This document shows positions 24,120 to 33,366 of a stretch of 64,000 nt of DNA, piece by piece. This DNA comes from Alistipes sp. (GTDB lineage: Bacteria; Bacteroidota; Bacteroidia; Bacteroidales; Rikenellaceae). Below the pieces are notes generated by a model. That model did no database searches and was not told the origin of the DNA. It saw only the letters and a list, made by a program, of their open reading frames with translations. Each line of letters begins with the position of its first letter. Position 1 is the stretch's first letter. The position numbers were made by a program, and so were the translations under genes. The stretch covers positions 1-64,000 of the forward strand of contig JAFSDP010000007.1 in NCBI GenBank assembly GCA_017436185.1. The letters are read 5' to 3'.

Positions 24120-25568
24120 ATGGCCAACTACCGTTCAAACAACTCATCGCTCTTCGCCGGCATCGATTGGGGTGCCGTAGCGTGCTATGCCGCCATTGTG
24201 CTTTTCGGTTGGGTAGCCATCACCGCCGCCTCGTACGATGAGGAGATCGGGCCGATGTTCTCGTTCGCCCACTTCTACATCAAGCAGGCCGTCTGGATCT
24301 GTGTCGCTGCCGTAGTGGCCATCTTCGTACTGCTGCTCGACGAACGTTACTACCATATGTGGGCCTACCCCATCTACATCGGAGCGCTGTTGCTCTTGGC
24401 CGGTACTCTGGTACTCGGCACGGAGATCAACGGAGCCAAGGCGTGGTACCGTTTCGGCTCAATCGCCCTCCAACCCGTAGAGTTCGTGAAAATTGCCACT
24501 GCGCTGGCGATGGCCCGTATGATGAGCGAGTACCACTTTGCCATCAACACCCCCCGAGGGTTGATGCGTGCCGCCCTGCTGCTGCTCTTCCCGATGGGTA
24601 TCATCCTGGCGCAGAACGACACCGGCTCGGCTTTGGTCTTCGGTGCTTTTCTCTTTATGCTCTATCGTGAGGGTCTGCACCAATGGTTCTGCATCCCGTT
24701 GCTGATGATGGTGGCCCTCTTTATCGGGTCGTTTGTCCTCTCGCCGATGTTGCTGTTGGTGCTGTTGGTCTTGATCTACATCTTCTCGGAGGCGATGATG
24801 AGTGGCGAGTTCCGCACCCGCATCATCTTCCTGGCGGCGATGGGGTTAAGTTCGATTATCCTGTTCGGCGTGGTCAATCTGCTCTTCCCCGACACGCTCT
24901 CCTACTACGGATCGCTGCTCATCACCACCGTCGTAGCGGCCATCGGTGCCATGATCTATGCCATTCGCTACCGCATCGGAAGCATCGTCATTACGGTCTT
25001 CCTGTTTCTGGGATCGATGCTCTTTCTGCAGACCACCGAATACTTCTTCGACTCGGTTTTGCAGGAGCATCAGCGTGACCGTCTGATGACCCTCTTCGGC
25101 ATTGTGAACGACCCGCTCGGCACGGACTACAACGTCATTCAGGCCAAGATTGCCATCGGCTCGGGTGGCTTTACGGGCAAGGGATTTTTGCAAAATACCC
25201 AAATTAAACACGGATTTGTACCCGAGGGACATACGGATTTCATCTTCTGCACCGTTGGTGAAGAGTGGGGGCTTATTGGCACGGTGTTGCTACTGGGTCT
25301 GATGTGTATGCTCATCCTGCGCCTGATGCGGATGGGTGAACGCCAAGAGGAGCCGTTTGGCCGCATCTACTGCTATTGCGTGGCCTCGATTCTGCTGTTC
25401 CACACCTTTGTGAATGTGGGTATGCTCATCGGCCTGATGCCCGTGATGGGTATTCCGTTGCCGTTTGTGAGCTACGGCGGATCGTCGCTCATTGCCTTTA
25501 CCATTATGCTTTTCATTGCCATACGATTGGACGCATCAACCCGACAATTTTCGTTTAGCAAACTCTAA
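24120..25568 (+). CDS. rodA: Peptidoglycan glycosyltransferase RodA
   Basis: 482 residues, SEDS family, about ten membrane helices. Signatures: AKAWYRFGSIALQPVEFVKIATALAMAR (catalytic loop), QNDTGSALVFGAFLF, and the C-terminal GMLIGLMPVMGIPLPFVSYGGSS. It is about 110 residues longer than E. coli RodA; the extra length lies in the centre (about residues 190-300), as in other Bacteroidetes members. It polymerises lipid II together with PBP2. It is the last gene of the mre operon; the Ca-ATPase starts 14 nt later and may be read from the same transcript. Confidence 0.95.
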   Translation: MANYRSNNSSLFAGIDWGAVACYAAIVLFGWVAITAASYDEEIGPMFSFAHFYIKQAVWICVAAVVAIFVLLLDERYYHMWAYPIYIGALLLLAGTLVLGTEINGAKAWYRFGSIALQPVEFVKIATALAMARMMSEYHFAINTPRGLMRAALLLLFPMGIILAQNDTGSALVFGAFLFMLYREGLHQWFCIPLLMMVALFIGSFVLSPMLLLVLLVLIYIFSEAMMSGEFRTRIIFLAAMGLSSIILFGVVNLLFPDTLSYYGSLLITTVVAAIGAMIYAIRYRIGSIVITVFLFLGSMLFLQTTEYFFDSVLQEHQRDRLMTLFGIVNDPLGTDYNVIQAKIAIGSGGFTGKGFLQNTQIKHGFVPEGHTDFIFCTVGEEWGLIGTVLLLGLMCMLILRLMRMGERQEEPFGRIYCYCVASILLFHTFVNVGMLIGLMPVMGIPLPFVSYGGSSLIAFTIMLFIAIRLDASTRQFSFSKL

Positions 25569-25582
25569 ACACGCCAATTGAA

Positions 25583-28165
25583 ATGAGATACAATCCCAAT
25601 GGTCTGAGCCAAGAGCAGGTCGAACGCTCGCGTGCCGAGAAGGGCGAAAATGTCCTTACGCCGGTCAAGGACAACTCGGCCTGGAAACTCTTTATCGAGA
25701 AGTTTGAGGACCCGATTATTCAGGTGTTGCTCTTTGCTGCCGCTCTGTCGTTGGTGGTGGGTATCATTCAAAAGGACCTCACCGAGTCGATCGGCATCAT
25801 CGGAGCCATTCTGCTGGCCACGTTGGTCGGCTTTTGGTTTGAGTGGGACGCCCAGCGACGTTTCCGTCGCCTGAACAGTGTCAATGATGAGGAGCCGGTC
25901 AAGGTGATTCGTGAGGGCCAACGCCTCGAGATTCCCCGCCGTGAGGTGGTGGTGGGCGATGTGGTCATCATCGAGAATGGCGAGACCATCCCCGCCGACG
26001 GACGATTGGTCGAGGCCGTATCGCTTGTGGTGAATGAATCGACCCTCACGGGCGAGCCGGAGACCACCAAAACGACCGACCCCAAGGCCTTCAACAACGA
26101 GGCCACCTACCCCTCGAACGAGGTGCTGCGTGGCACAACCGTGGTGGATGGCTACGGTACGATGGTCGTGACGGCCGTAGGCGATCGCAGCGAAGCGGGC
26201 CGAGTGACAGAGCAGGCCACCGTCACCAGCGGTCAGCGCACGCCGCTCAACCGCCAGCTCAACCGCCTCTCGAAACTCATCGGCAAGATCGGTTTCATCC
26301 TCTCGGGTGCCATTATGGCCATTCTGCTACTGAAGGCCATCTTCCTGAACGACCTGTTTGCTCAAGCCCCGCTCCAGATTTTCGAGACCGTACTCCACAT
26401 CTTTATGCTCTCGGTAGCCATCATCGTAATGGCCGTACCCGAGGGTCTGCCAATGGCCATCACCCTCTCGTTGGCGATGTCGATGCGCCGAATGCTCAAG
26501 ACGAACAACCTGGTGCGCAAGATGCACGCCTGCGAGACGATGGGTGCCGTGACGGTCATCTGTACCGACAAGACGGGTACGCTGACCCAAAACCGAATGC
26601 GGGTGGGCGAGATGATTCTCTGCCAGGGGGTAGCGCAATGTCCTGCGCCCCACGATGAGTTGACCCGTCAGATAGCCCTCAACAGCACCGCCTTCCTCGA
26701 TAAGGACAACCGTGTGTTGGGCAACTCGACCGAGGGTGCGCTGCTGCTCTGGATCAAGGATAACAGCGATTTGGACTACCAAACGCTGCGAGACCGTGTT
26801 CATATCCGTGCCCGCCAGACCTTCTCGACCGAGACGAAGTATATGGCCACCATCACCGAGCACCGCAAGCACAAGAATCGCCGCCTACTGGTCAAGGGTG
26901 CCCCCGAGATTGTGTTGGGGATGTGTCGCAACGTAGAGAACGAGGAGGAGATTCGCAGTCGTCTGCTCGCCTTCCAAGAGCGTGGTATGCGTACGTTGGC
27001 CTTGGCGATGGCCGTACCCGAGACGGATATTATCTCGGAGGAGATTGCCCGCCGTGAGCTGACCCTCTCGGCTATTGTGGCCATCTCGGACCCCGTGCGT
27101 GAGGATGTACCTGCGGCAGTACAGGAGTGTCTGAATGCCGGCATCAAGGTGAAAATCGTGACGGGCGATACGGCCGCTACGGCCCGTGAGATTGCCCGCC
27201 AAATCGGCCTTTGGGACGATGCGGTGGATGGGCCGACGTCGCTGATGACGGGCGATGAGTTTGCTGCTATGAGCGACGAGGAGTTGTTGGAGCGTGTCAC
27301 CACGCTGAAGATTCTTTCGCGTGCCCGCCCGCTCGACAAGCAGCGTCTGGTGCGCCTCTTGCAGCGCAAAAACGAGGTGGTAGCCGTGACGGGTGACGGC
27401 ACGAACGATGCGCCGGCACTGAACTTTGCCAACGTGGGCCTCTCGATGGGCTCGGGTACGTCGGTTGCGAAGGAGGCCTCGGACATCACCCTGCTCGACG
27501 ACTCGTTCAAGTCGATTGCCACGGCCGTGATGTGGGGTCGCTCGCTCTATCGCAACATTCAGCGTTTTGTCCTCTTCCAGCTCACCATCAACGTGGTGGC
27601 CATCATCATCTGCTTCGTGGGTGCTATCATCGAGTCGGTCATTCCGCTCACCGTGCCGCAGATTTTGTGGGTCAATATCATTATGGACACCTTTGCCGCG
27701 ATGGCCTTCTCGTCGCTGCCCCCCTCGAAGGAGGTGATGCAGGAGCGTCCCCGACGCCACAGCGACTTCATCGTATCGAAGAATATGGCGTGGATGATCT
27801 TCGGTATTGGCGGTGTAATGGTGGCCGTATTGCTGGCGATGCTACTCCGCTGGGAGGCACCGACGCTCGCTCAGCTGACCTACTTCTTCTCGATCTTCAT
27901 CTTTATGCAGTTCTGGAATATGCTCAACGCCAAGGGTTTCGAGTCGGGACATTCGGGCTTCACCCATTGGAAGGGATGTGGCGAGTTTGTCGGCATTATG
28001 GGCTTAATTGCGCTGGGGCAGTATATCATCGTTGAGTTGGGTGGCGAGATTTTCCGCACCGAGCCGCTCTCGGCCTGGGAGTGGGCGATGGTGATTTTGC
28101 CGACGATGTTGATTGCCGTGGGTGGCGATCTGTTCATTCGTCTCTTCCGCCGCTACAAGCGATAG
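25583..28165 (+). CDS. Calcium-translocating P-type ATPase, PMCA type
   Basis: 860 residues, typical P2-type ATPase. Order: N-terminal cation ATPase segment, M1-M2, actuator domain with the TGE loop (ESTLTGEPETT), M3-M4 with AVPEGLPMAI (ion-binding Pro-Glu-Gly-Leu), phosphorylation site Asp329 in CTDKTGTLTQN, nucleotide domain with KGAPEIVL, hinge VTGDGTNDAPAL, and six C-terminal helices. PEGL and the later helices match calcium rather than sodium/potassium pumps. It exports cytosolic calcium at the inner membrane. It follows rodA closely and ends at a terminator. Confidence 0.92.
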   Translation: MRYNPNGLSQEQVERSRAEKGENVLTPVKDNSAWKLFIEKFEDPIIQVLLFAAALSLVVGIIQKDLTESIGIIGAILLATLVGFWFEWDAQRRFRRLNSVNDEEPVKVIREGQRLEIPRREVVVGDVVIIENGETIPADGRLVEAVSLVVNESTLTGEPETTKTTDPKAFNNEATYPSNEVLRGTTVVDGYGTMVVTAVGDRSEAGRVTEQATVTSGQRTPLNRQLNRLSKLIGKIGFILSGAIMAILLLKAIFLNDLFAQAPLQIFETVLHIFMLSVAIIVMAVPEGLPMAITLSLAMSMRRMLKTNNLVRKMHACETMGAVTVICTDKTGTLTQNRMRVGEMILCQGVAQCPAPHDELTRQIALNSTAFLDKDNRVLGNSTEGALLLWIKDNSDLDYQTLRDRVHIRARQTFSTETKYMATITEHRKHKNRRLLVKGAPEIVLGMCRNVENEEEIRSRLLAFQERGMRTLALAMAVPETDIISEEIARRELTLSAIVAISDPVREDVPAAVQECLNAGIKVKIVTGDTAATAREIARQIGLWDDAVDGPTSLMTGDEFAAMSDEELLERVTTLKILSRARPLDKQRLVRLLQRKNEVVAVTGDGTNDAPALNFANVGLSMGSGTSVAKEASDITLLDDSFKSIATAVMWGRSLYRNIQRFVLFQLTINVVAIIICFVGAIIESVIPLTVPQILWVNIIMDTFAAMAFSSLPPSKEVMQERPRRHSDFIVSKNMAWMIFGIGGVMVAVLLAMLLRWEAPTLAQLTYFFSIFIFMQFWNMLNAKGFESGHSGFTHWKGCGEFVGIMGLIALGQYIIVELGGEIFRTEPLSAWEWAMVILPTMLIAVGGDLFIRLFRRYKR

Positions 28166-28185
28166 TTATTCGATACCTATATATA

Positions 28186-28220
28186 AAAAGTGCTGCTCCG
28201 TTATGAAGCAGCACTTTTTT
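28186..28220. terminator. Terminator between convergent Ca-ATPase and FKBP genes
   Basis: AAAGTGCTGCT pairs with AGCAGCACTTT around a 9-nt loop, with T-runs on the plus side and A-runs on the left, so it can work in both directions. Confidence 0.88.
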
Positions 28221-28237
28221 GTTTGGTGTGGGGCTGA

Positions 28238-29335
28238 TTACTCGGCAGCCTTCTCCTCGGTAGGCTCAACGGTGGGAGCAACGTAAGGCTTTACGTCCAA
28301 CAGCTCCACCTCGAACTCCAGGGCCTCGTTAGGACCGATGGGGCCACGGGGAATACCGTTCTGACCATAAGCCAGCTCCGAAGGGATGTAGAGGATGATC
28401 TTACCACCCTTACCGATGAGCTTCATACCCTCGGTCCAACCCTTGATCACACGGTTCAGAGCGAAGGTTGCGGGGGTGTTCTGACCCTCCACGAAGGCGG
28501 GGTTGTACATCTTGCGAGCCTCCTGATCCTCCTTCGAGAGGTTCTCGAAGATCGAGCTGTCGAATACCTCACCCGTGCGCAGACGACCCGTGTAGTGTAC
28601 CGTCACCTCGTCCTGGTCGTTGATGGCACGAACGGTCTCGTCGCCCATCTCAACCACCTTGTAGAGCAGACCCGACTCGGTCTTCTCGACACCCGACTTC
28701 TTCTCCATCTTCTGGAGCCACTCGGCCGAAGCCTCGGCGTTCTGGGCAGGTACGGTTACGGTGAAGTACTTCTGCAGGTACTGCATCACCTCCATCTCCT
28801 GCATCTGGGGCTGCTTGGCAAATACATCCGAGATACCCTTCGTTACCCAGTAAACCTGCAGCGGCATCTTGCTGCCTACGAGGTTCGTACCCAGGTCAAC
28901 ACCCAGCGCATACGACAGCTCGTCACGCTGCTTCTCCGTTTCGAACATAGCCTCATCGGCCTCGGGATACTCCACACGGGTCGAGTCACCCTGTGCCAGG
29001 CGGGCGCTGTCGGCAGCAGCACGCTTCTCGGCCACAGCCTCGGCCAGCGAATCACGCTTGTTCATAAAGTAGTCACGCAGCGACTCTACGGCCTTCTCGT
29101 GCTCTACCTTCGACTTGCCCGTAGCGGCCTGCTCCAGACCCTTGCAAACCGTAGCCACGTCGAAAGGAATGTCGCTCATCTGATAATTTACGCCGGTGGC
29201 GATGTTGGCACCCACAGCGTACGAAAGGGTGTCCATCTTCGACTTGTCACCCATCGGAAGCGTCGCACCGTCCTGACCGCACGATACGAGCAGAGCAGCA
29301 CCCAGCAGCACTGCCACATTTACCAATTTTTTCAT
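28238..29335 (-). CDS. FKBP-type peptidyl-prolyl isomerase, lipoprotein (365 aa)
   Basis: Signal peptide with lipobox LLVSCGQ (Cys19), so membrane-anchored in the periplasm or at the surface. Residues about 25-215 hold two FKBP-N-type helical dimerisation segments in tandem (DTLSYAVGANIATG and ELSYALGVDLGTN), an internal duplication; residues about 245-350 form the FKBP domain (VTVHYTGRLRTGEVFDSS, FALNRVIKGWTEGMKLIGKGGK, LAYGQNGIPRGPIGPNEALEFEVELLDV). It catalyses proline isomerisation during folding of exported proteins. A short C-terminal tail is Thr/Glu-rich. The next leftward gene upstream is a second FKBP lipoprotein. Confidence 0.9.
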   Translation of the reverse strand: MKKLVNVAVLLGAALLVSCGQDGATLPMGDKSKMDTLSYAVGANIATGVNYQMSDIPFDVATVCKGLEQAATGKSKVEHEKAVESLRDYFMNKRDSLAEAVAEKRAAADSARLAQGDSTRVEYPEADEAMFETEKQRDELSYALGVDLGTNLVGSKMPLQVYWVTKGISDVFAKQPQMQEMEVMQYLQKYFTVTVPAQNAEASAEWLQKMEKKSGVEKTESGLLYKVVEMGDETVRAINDQDEVTVHYTGRLRTGEVFDSSIFENLSKEDQEARKMYNPAFVEGQNTPATFALNRVIKGWTEGMKLIGKGGKIILYIPSELAYGQNGIPRGPIGPNEALEFEVELLDVKPYVAPTVEPTEEKAAE

Positions 29336-29372
29336 CTTCTGTTAATTTTTAATTATTTAGTGTGTTATTCTG

Positions 29373-30089
29373 TTAGTCTTTCCAGCTACGGCGTTCATTG
29401 ACCCAGTCGGCATACTTTACCACATCGATCACCTCGATGTCGTAGCCGAGCGTGGTGTTGGAACCGATCTTCTTCGAGGGGTCTCCCTCGGCACCATAGG
29501 CCTCGCGCGAGGGAATCCAGGCTGTCATCTTACCGCCTGCACCCACCATACGAACGCACTCCTGCACACCGGGGACCAAATCGCCCAACGCCACGGTGAG
29601 CGTGTCGCCCTGCTCGTACGACGAGTAAAACTCCTTCTCGTCGGTCGAGTAGATGCGCAGACGCAGACGCAACGAGTCACGCTGCGAATTGGGCAGGTAG
29701 CCCTGGTCACCCACCTCTTCGACCGTGTAGGTCACACCCGACTTGGTACGGGCGTAGCGGCTGCGGTTGGCCATATCGGCCAGCAACTGCTCCTCGTAGG
29801 CACGGGCACGCTCGGGAAGTTCGTAGTTGATGTGGCGCAGGTAGAAGGCCTCGGCCTCCTCGATGGTCATCACCGTACGCTGGGCAGCCGCCTCGCGAAT
29901 ACCTCGGCATACGGCATCGACATTCAGGGTCGAGTCCATCCTAATCAGGTTCAGCCCGATGTTCATACCCATCACATAGGCCACCGAGTCGGTTGCCTCC
30001 TCCAAGCGCACCTCCTTGCCGCCCGACCCGCCCGAGCAGGAGGCAAGCAAGAGGGTCAAAGCCACGATTGTTGCTATTTTTTTCATCAT
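29373..30089 (-). CDS. FKBP-type peptidyl-prolyl isomerase, lipoprotein (238 aa)
   Basis: The start is placed at MMKKIATIVAL (the second Met is equally possible); the frame upstream runs into the ureohydrolase gene. Lipobox LLLASCSGG with Cys18. Residues about 28-110 form one FKBP-N-type segment (DSVAYVMGMNIGLN), half the number found in its neighbour, and the C-terminal domain is FKBP-like (GDTLTVALGDLVPGVQECVRMVGAGGKMTAWIPS, EAYGAEG, LGYDIEVIDV). The substrate-pocket strand VTVHYTG is replaced by LRLRLRIYS, so isomerase activity may be weak. It lies 37 nt upstream of the larger FKBP gene. Confidence 0.85.
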   Translation of the reverse strand: MMKKIATIVALTLLLASCSGGSGGKEVRLEEATDSVAYVMGMNIGLNLIRMDSTLNVDAVCRGIREAAAQRTVMTIEEAEAFYLRHINYELPERARAYEEQLLADMANRSRYARTKSGVTYTVEEVGDQGYLPNSQRDSLRLRLRIYSTDEKEFYSSYEQGDTLTVALGDLVPGVQECVRMVGAGGKMTAWIPSREAYGAEGDPSKKIGSNTTLGYDIEVIDVVKYADWVNERRSWKD

Positions 30090-30097
30090 TTTTCTCA

Positions 30098-31135
30098 CTA
30101 TTGGTTTGAGCGGAGGGTCTGACCGCACAACTTCCACAGGATGCGGGCACCCACCGACGTATCGATTACCTCCTCCTCACGGGGCGAGACCTCCACCACA
30201 TCGAAACCGATGATGCGCTTGCCGCTCTCGCCGAGCAACTGCAAGAGGTAGATGGCTTGGTTGTAGCTCAACCCACCCGGCACGGGCGTTCCCGTATGGG
30301 GGCAGTAGTGGGCATCCAGACCGTCGATGTCGAAGCTGACATAGACCTCGTCGGGCAACTCGTCGATGATTTGGCGGCAGGTCTGCTGCCAGGTTTGGCC
30401 GGCGAACTCGGCCTCCAACAGACGTTGGTCGTCGTACTGCACCACACGGCCCGACTCCTCGGCCACACGGCGCTCCGTGGCACTGAAGTCACGCACACCC
30501 ACCTGCACGATACGCTGTACGGCTTTGATGTCACGCAGCAGGTTGAACATAATCGAGGCGTGCGAGAACTCGAACCCCTCGTAGGCCTCACGTAGGTCGC
30601 AATGGGCATCGATGTGCAGAATGCCGAAATCACGATGCTTCGAGGCCAGAGCAGCCACCAAGCCGTAGCTCGTCGAGTGGTCGCCACCGACCAGACCAAC
30701 CAGCTTACCTCGCTCAATCCACTCCAAGGCCTGCGAACGGATGTTGCGATTCAGGGTCATTGACCCCTCATTCACTCGGCGGATTTTGCGCACCACATAG
30801 TCGTCGGTCACCTCGCCGCCGTGCTCCAGATGCTCGATGACGCGCGTAGCATCGTGGCGCAGACGCTGCGACAGCTCCTGCAACGAGTAGTCGATGTCGG
30901 CCGTAGCGATTCCTCGGCGCCACGCATCGGGGGCTGCCGGATCGTAGAAGTCGAGCTGGGTCGAGGCCTCAATCAATCCATCGGGACCGTAGGCCGTACC
31001 TGCTCCATACGAAACGGTCACATCCCAGGGGGCCGAGATGAGTACCAGGGCGGCATTGTCGGGGGTAAAGGGCATACCGAAATAGTTGCCGTTGATAACC
31101 CCTACGCCATCTGCATCAAAGTGTTCGTTTGCCAT
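30098..31135 (-). CDS. Ureohydrolase (agmatinase/arginase family)
   Basis: 345 residues from the ATG at 31135; the frame is open eight codons further to a TTG that overlaps the promoter. All manganese-binding motifs are present: GGDHS at 150-154, DAHCD at 176-180 and FDIDGLD at 268-274. The family hydrolyses guanidino compounds to release urea (agmatine to putrescine, arginine to ornithine) or formamide from formiminoglutamate. The motif set does not settle which; agmatinase is the usual annotation for Bacteroidetes members of this length. It heads a leftward group with the two FKBP genes, the first starting 9 nt after its stop. Confidence 0.87.
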   Translation of the reverse strand: MANEHFDADGVGVINGNYFGMPFTPDNAALVLISAPWDVTVSYGAGTAYGPDGLIEASTQLDFYDPAAPDAWRRGIATADIDYSLQELSQRLRHDATRVIEHLEHGGEVTDDYVVRKIRRVNEGSMTLNRNIRSQALEWIERGKLVGLVGGDHSTSYGLVAALASKHRDFGILHIDAHCDLREAYEGFEFSHASIMFNLLRDIKAVQRIVQVGVRDFSATERRVAEESGRVVQYDDQRLLEAEFAGQTWQQTCRQIIDELPDEVYVSFDIDGLDAHYCPHTGTPVPGGLSYNQAIYLLQLLGESGKRIIGFDVVEVSPREEEVIDTSVGARILWKLCGQTLRSNQ

Positions 31136-31156
31136 AATTTGCGTCAATCTATCCGA

Positions 31157-31164
31157 CAAAATTA
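31157..31164 (-). promoter_or_regulatory. -7 element of the ureohydrolase gene
   Basis: The minus strand reads TAATTTTG, 22 nt upstream of the ATG at 31135. Confidence 0.55.
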
Positions 31165-31184
31165 CAAAAAATTATATTTTTATC

Positions 31185-31192
31185 TATATTTG
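31185..31192 (+). promoter_or_regulatory. -7 element of pdxB
   Basis: TATATTTG, 23 nt before the pdxB ATG at 31216. It rules out the GTG at 31192 as a start, since that codon overlaps the element. Confidence 0.65.
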
Positions 31193-31215
31193 TGGAGATA
31201 AAAGCGCACAAACCG

Positions 31216-32229
31216 ATGAAAATAACCCCGCCAATCATCCTAATGGATGCCGCCATCCCCTATTTGGCCGACCTCATTGCCCCCCATTGCCGCCTTGTAA
31301 CCAAGGCGGGCAGTGCCATTACGGCCGAGGATGCCGCCGAGGCCGATGCGTTGGTGGTGCGCACCCGTACCCGCTGTGACGAGGCCCTTTTGAAGGGCTC
31401 GCGCGTGCGACTCATCGTGACGGCCACCATCGGTTTTGACCACATCGACCGAACGTGGTGTGCCGCCAACAACATTCGGGTCGTAACGGCCGCAGGGTGC
31501 AATGCCCGAGGAGTGTTGCAGTGGGTCTCGGCAGTGCTGGTCGGCTACCTCGGTCAAACAGGGCGCACGCCCCAAGCCACCACGCTGGGTATCATTGGCG
31601 TAGGTCACGTCGGAGGGCTGGTCAAACAGTATGCCGAGGCGTGGGGATTTCGGGTGATTTGCTGCGACCCGCCTCGCCAAGCTCGGGAGGGGCTTAAGGA
31701 CTTCCGCACGGCCGAGGAGGTGGCTCTTAAGGCCGACATCCTGACCCTTCACACCCCACTCGACAGTTCGACCCACCATCTGGTGAACGACTCGCTGCTG
31801 CAACTTATAAAGCCCGATGCACTCATTATCAACTCGTCACGAGGCCCCGTAGTCGATCAAGGGGCTATCCTGCGAGCCAATCACCCCTACGCCTTCGATG
31901 TGTGGGAGGAGGAGCCGAAGATCGCCCCCGAGTTGCTCCGACGGGCCCTCTATGCCACCCCCCACATTGCCGGCTACACCGCCCAAGGCAAGGCCAACGC
32001 CTCGGCCATTGCCGCCTCGGAGTTGGCTCGAGAGTTTTCGCTCCCCTTCAACGGGTGGTATCCCCCCTCAGTGACACCCCCTGCACCCCGCCCCATCGGC
32101 TGGGAGGAGGTGCAAAACCGCATCGACTCGTACTGCAATTTGCAGGCCGAGACCGAGGCCCTGCGGAGCCACCCCGAATGCTTTGAAGCGTTGCGAGACG
32201 AGTACGCTTATCGGGAAGAGTTTTTCTGA
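31216..32229 (+). CDS. pdxB: Erythronate-4-phosphate dehydrogenase
   Basis: 337 residues from the ATG at 31216. D-2-hydroxyacid dehydrogenase fold with the NAD-binding motif LGIIGVGHVGG in mid-sequence, catalytic Arg in INSSRGPVVDQGA, Glu in VWEEEP and His in TPHIAGYTAQGK, followed by the PdxB C-terminal domain that separates it from other family members (SLPFNGWYPP). It oxidises 4-phosphoerythronate in the deoxyxylulose-dependent vitamin B6 pathway, in which PdxJ (12965-13678) also acts. It is followed by pyrD with a separate -7 element. Confidence 0.92.
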   Translation: MKITPPIILMDAAIPYLADLIAPHCRLVTKAGSAITAEDAAEADALVVRTRTRCDEALLKGSRVRLIVTATIGFDHIDRTWCAANNIRVVTAAGCNARGVLQWVSAVLVGYLGQTGRTPQATTLGIIGVGHVGGLVKQYAEAWGFRVICCDPPRQAREGLKDFRTAEEVALKADILTLHTPLDSSTHHLVNDSLLQLIKPDALIINSSRGPVVDQGAILRANHPYAFDVWEEEPKIAPELLRRALYATPHIAGYTAQGKANASAIAASELAREFSLPFNGWYPPSVTPPAPRPIGWEEVQNRIDSYCNLQAETEALRSHPECFEALRDEYAYREEFF

Positions 32230-32244
32230 TTTCCCTTTTTTTCG

Positions 32245-32252
32245 TATATTTG
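32245..32252 (+). promoter_or_regulatory. -7 element of pyrD, adjoining the start codon
   Basis: TATATTTG ends 5 nt before the ATG at 32258, so transcription would begin at or next to the start codon. Confidence 0.6.
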
Positions 32253-32257
32253 CCCCG

Positions 32258-33349
32258 ATGTATCGCAAAATCATACGCCCGATTCTCTTTCGGCTCAACC
32301 CCGAGCAGGCACACCGACTGGTGGTGCTGGCCCTGCGCATCGTGGGTTGGATTCCCGGAGCCGGTTGGCTTCTGGAGCGTTGCTGTGCCCTGCGTGACGA
32401 GCGGCTGGAGCGGGAGGTTTTCGGCGTGAAGTTCCAAAATCCGATCGGCGTGGCTGCGGGTCTGGACCGCAGTGCCGAGTGTTTTCGGGAGTTGGGTGCG
32501 ATGGGCTTCGGCTTTGTCGAGGTGGGTACCATCACCCCCCGAGCCCAATCGGGCAACCCCACGCCCCGTATGTTCCGCCGCGAGGAAGAGCTGTCGGTGC
32601 TGAACCGTGTAGGATTGGCCAATCGTGGCTTGGAGGTGGCACTGCGCCACCTGCGCCGAGGTTACAAAGGGGTCGTTGTGGGGTGCAACATCGCCTGCAA
32701 TGCCGCCACGCCCCCCGAAGAGGCTCCCAAAGATTTCTTACGCTGCTTCCGCAACCTCTACCAATATGTCGATTACTTCACCATCAATCTGAGCGGTGAC
32801 GACCTCTACGATGCAACGCTGACCCGTTCGTCGGAGTATATCCTTTCGGTATTGACGCCCCTGTTCGACTTCCGCCGTGGGCAGAACCAATACCGACCCA
32901 TTCTGGTCAAGATCTCGCCCGATATGAGCGACGAGGAGATTGACCGCATCACCGATATCCTGATCGACACGCCGCTCGACGGCATCGTGGCCGCCAACGG
33001 CACCACCCAACACGCCGACAAAATCGGCGAGGGCAGGCTGAGCGGACGCCCGATGACCGAGCGCAGCATCGCTCTGGTGGAGCGCATCCATACCCGTTCG
33101 GGGGGCAACTACCCCATCATCGGCGTGGGCGGTATGATGACGGCTGAGGATGTGCAGCGGATGCTCAAAGCCGGTGCCGACCTGGTGCAGCTCTATACGG
33201 GATTGATTTACGAAGGTCCGAAGTTGCTGAAAGAGATCTGTTTGTCGCTGCTTCCCGCCGAGGAGCAACCCGAAGCGCAAACCCCTGCACCGACCGAAGA
33301 CGAGGTCACACCTTCCGTGGCCGAGGAGCCGACCACCGAAACCGAGTAG
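32258..33349 (+). CDS. pyrD: Dihydroorotate dehydrogenase (quinone), class 2
   Basis: 363 residues from MYRKIIRPILF, whose N-terminal helix pair is the membrane and quinone-binding element of class 2 enzymes. Signatures: NPIGVAAGLDRSAECF, GFGFVEVGTITPRAQ.GNP.PR, NRVGLANRG, ILVKISPDM, and the FMN-phosphate loop IIGVGGMMTAEDV. It oxidises dihydroorotate to orotate in pyrimidine synthesis and passes electrons to the quinone pool. The last 30 residues are an unusual acidic Thr/Pro/Glu tail. The open frame starts 25 codons earlier inside pdxB, but this would be out of keeping with the family. Confidence 0.94.
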   Translation: MYRKIIRPILFRLNPEQAHRLVVLALRIVGWIPGAGWLLERCCALRDERLEREVFGVKFQNPIGVAAGLDRSAECFRELGAMGFGFVEVGTITPRAQSGNPTPRMFRREEELSVLNRVGLANRGLEVALRHLRRGYKGVVVGCNIACNAATPPEEAPKDFLRCFRNLYQYVDYFTINLSGDDLYDATLTRSSEYILSVLTPLFDFRRGQNQYRPILVKISPDMSDEEIDRITDILIDTPLDGIVAANGTTQHADKIGEGRLSGRPMTERSIALVERIHTRSGGNYPIIGVGGMMTAEDVQRMLKAGADLVQLYTGLIYEGPKLLKEICLSLLPAEEQPEAQTPAPTEDEVTPSVAEEPTTETE

Positions 33350-33366
33350 GAAAATCCATTTTCAAG

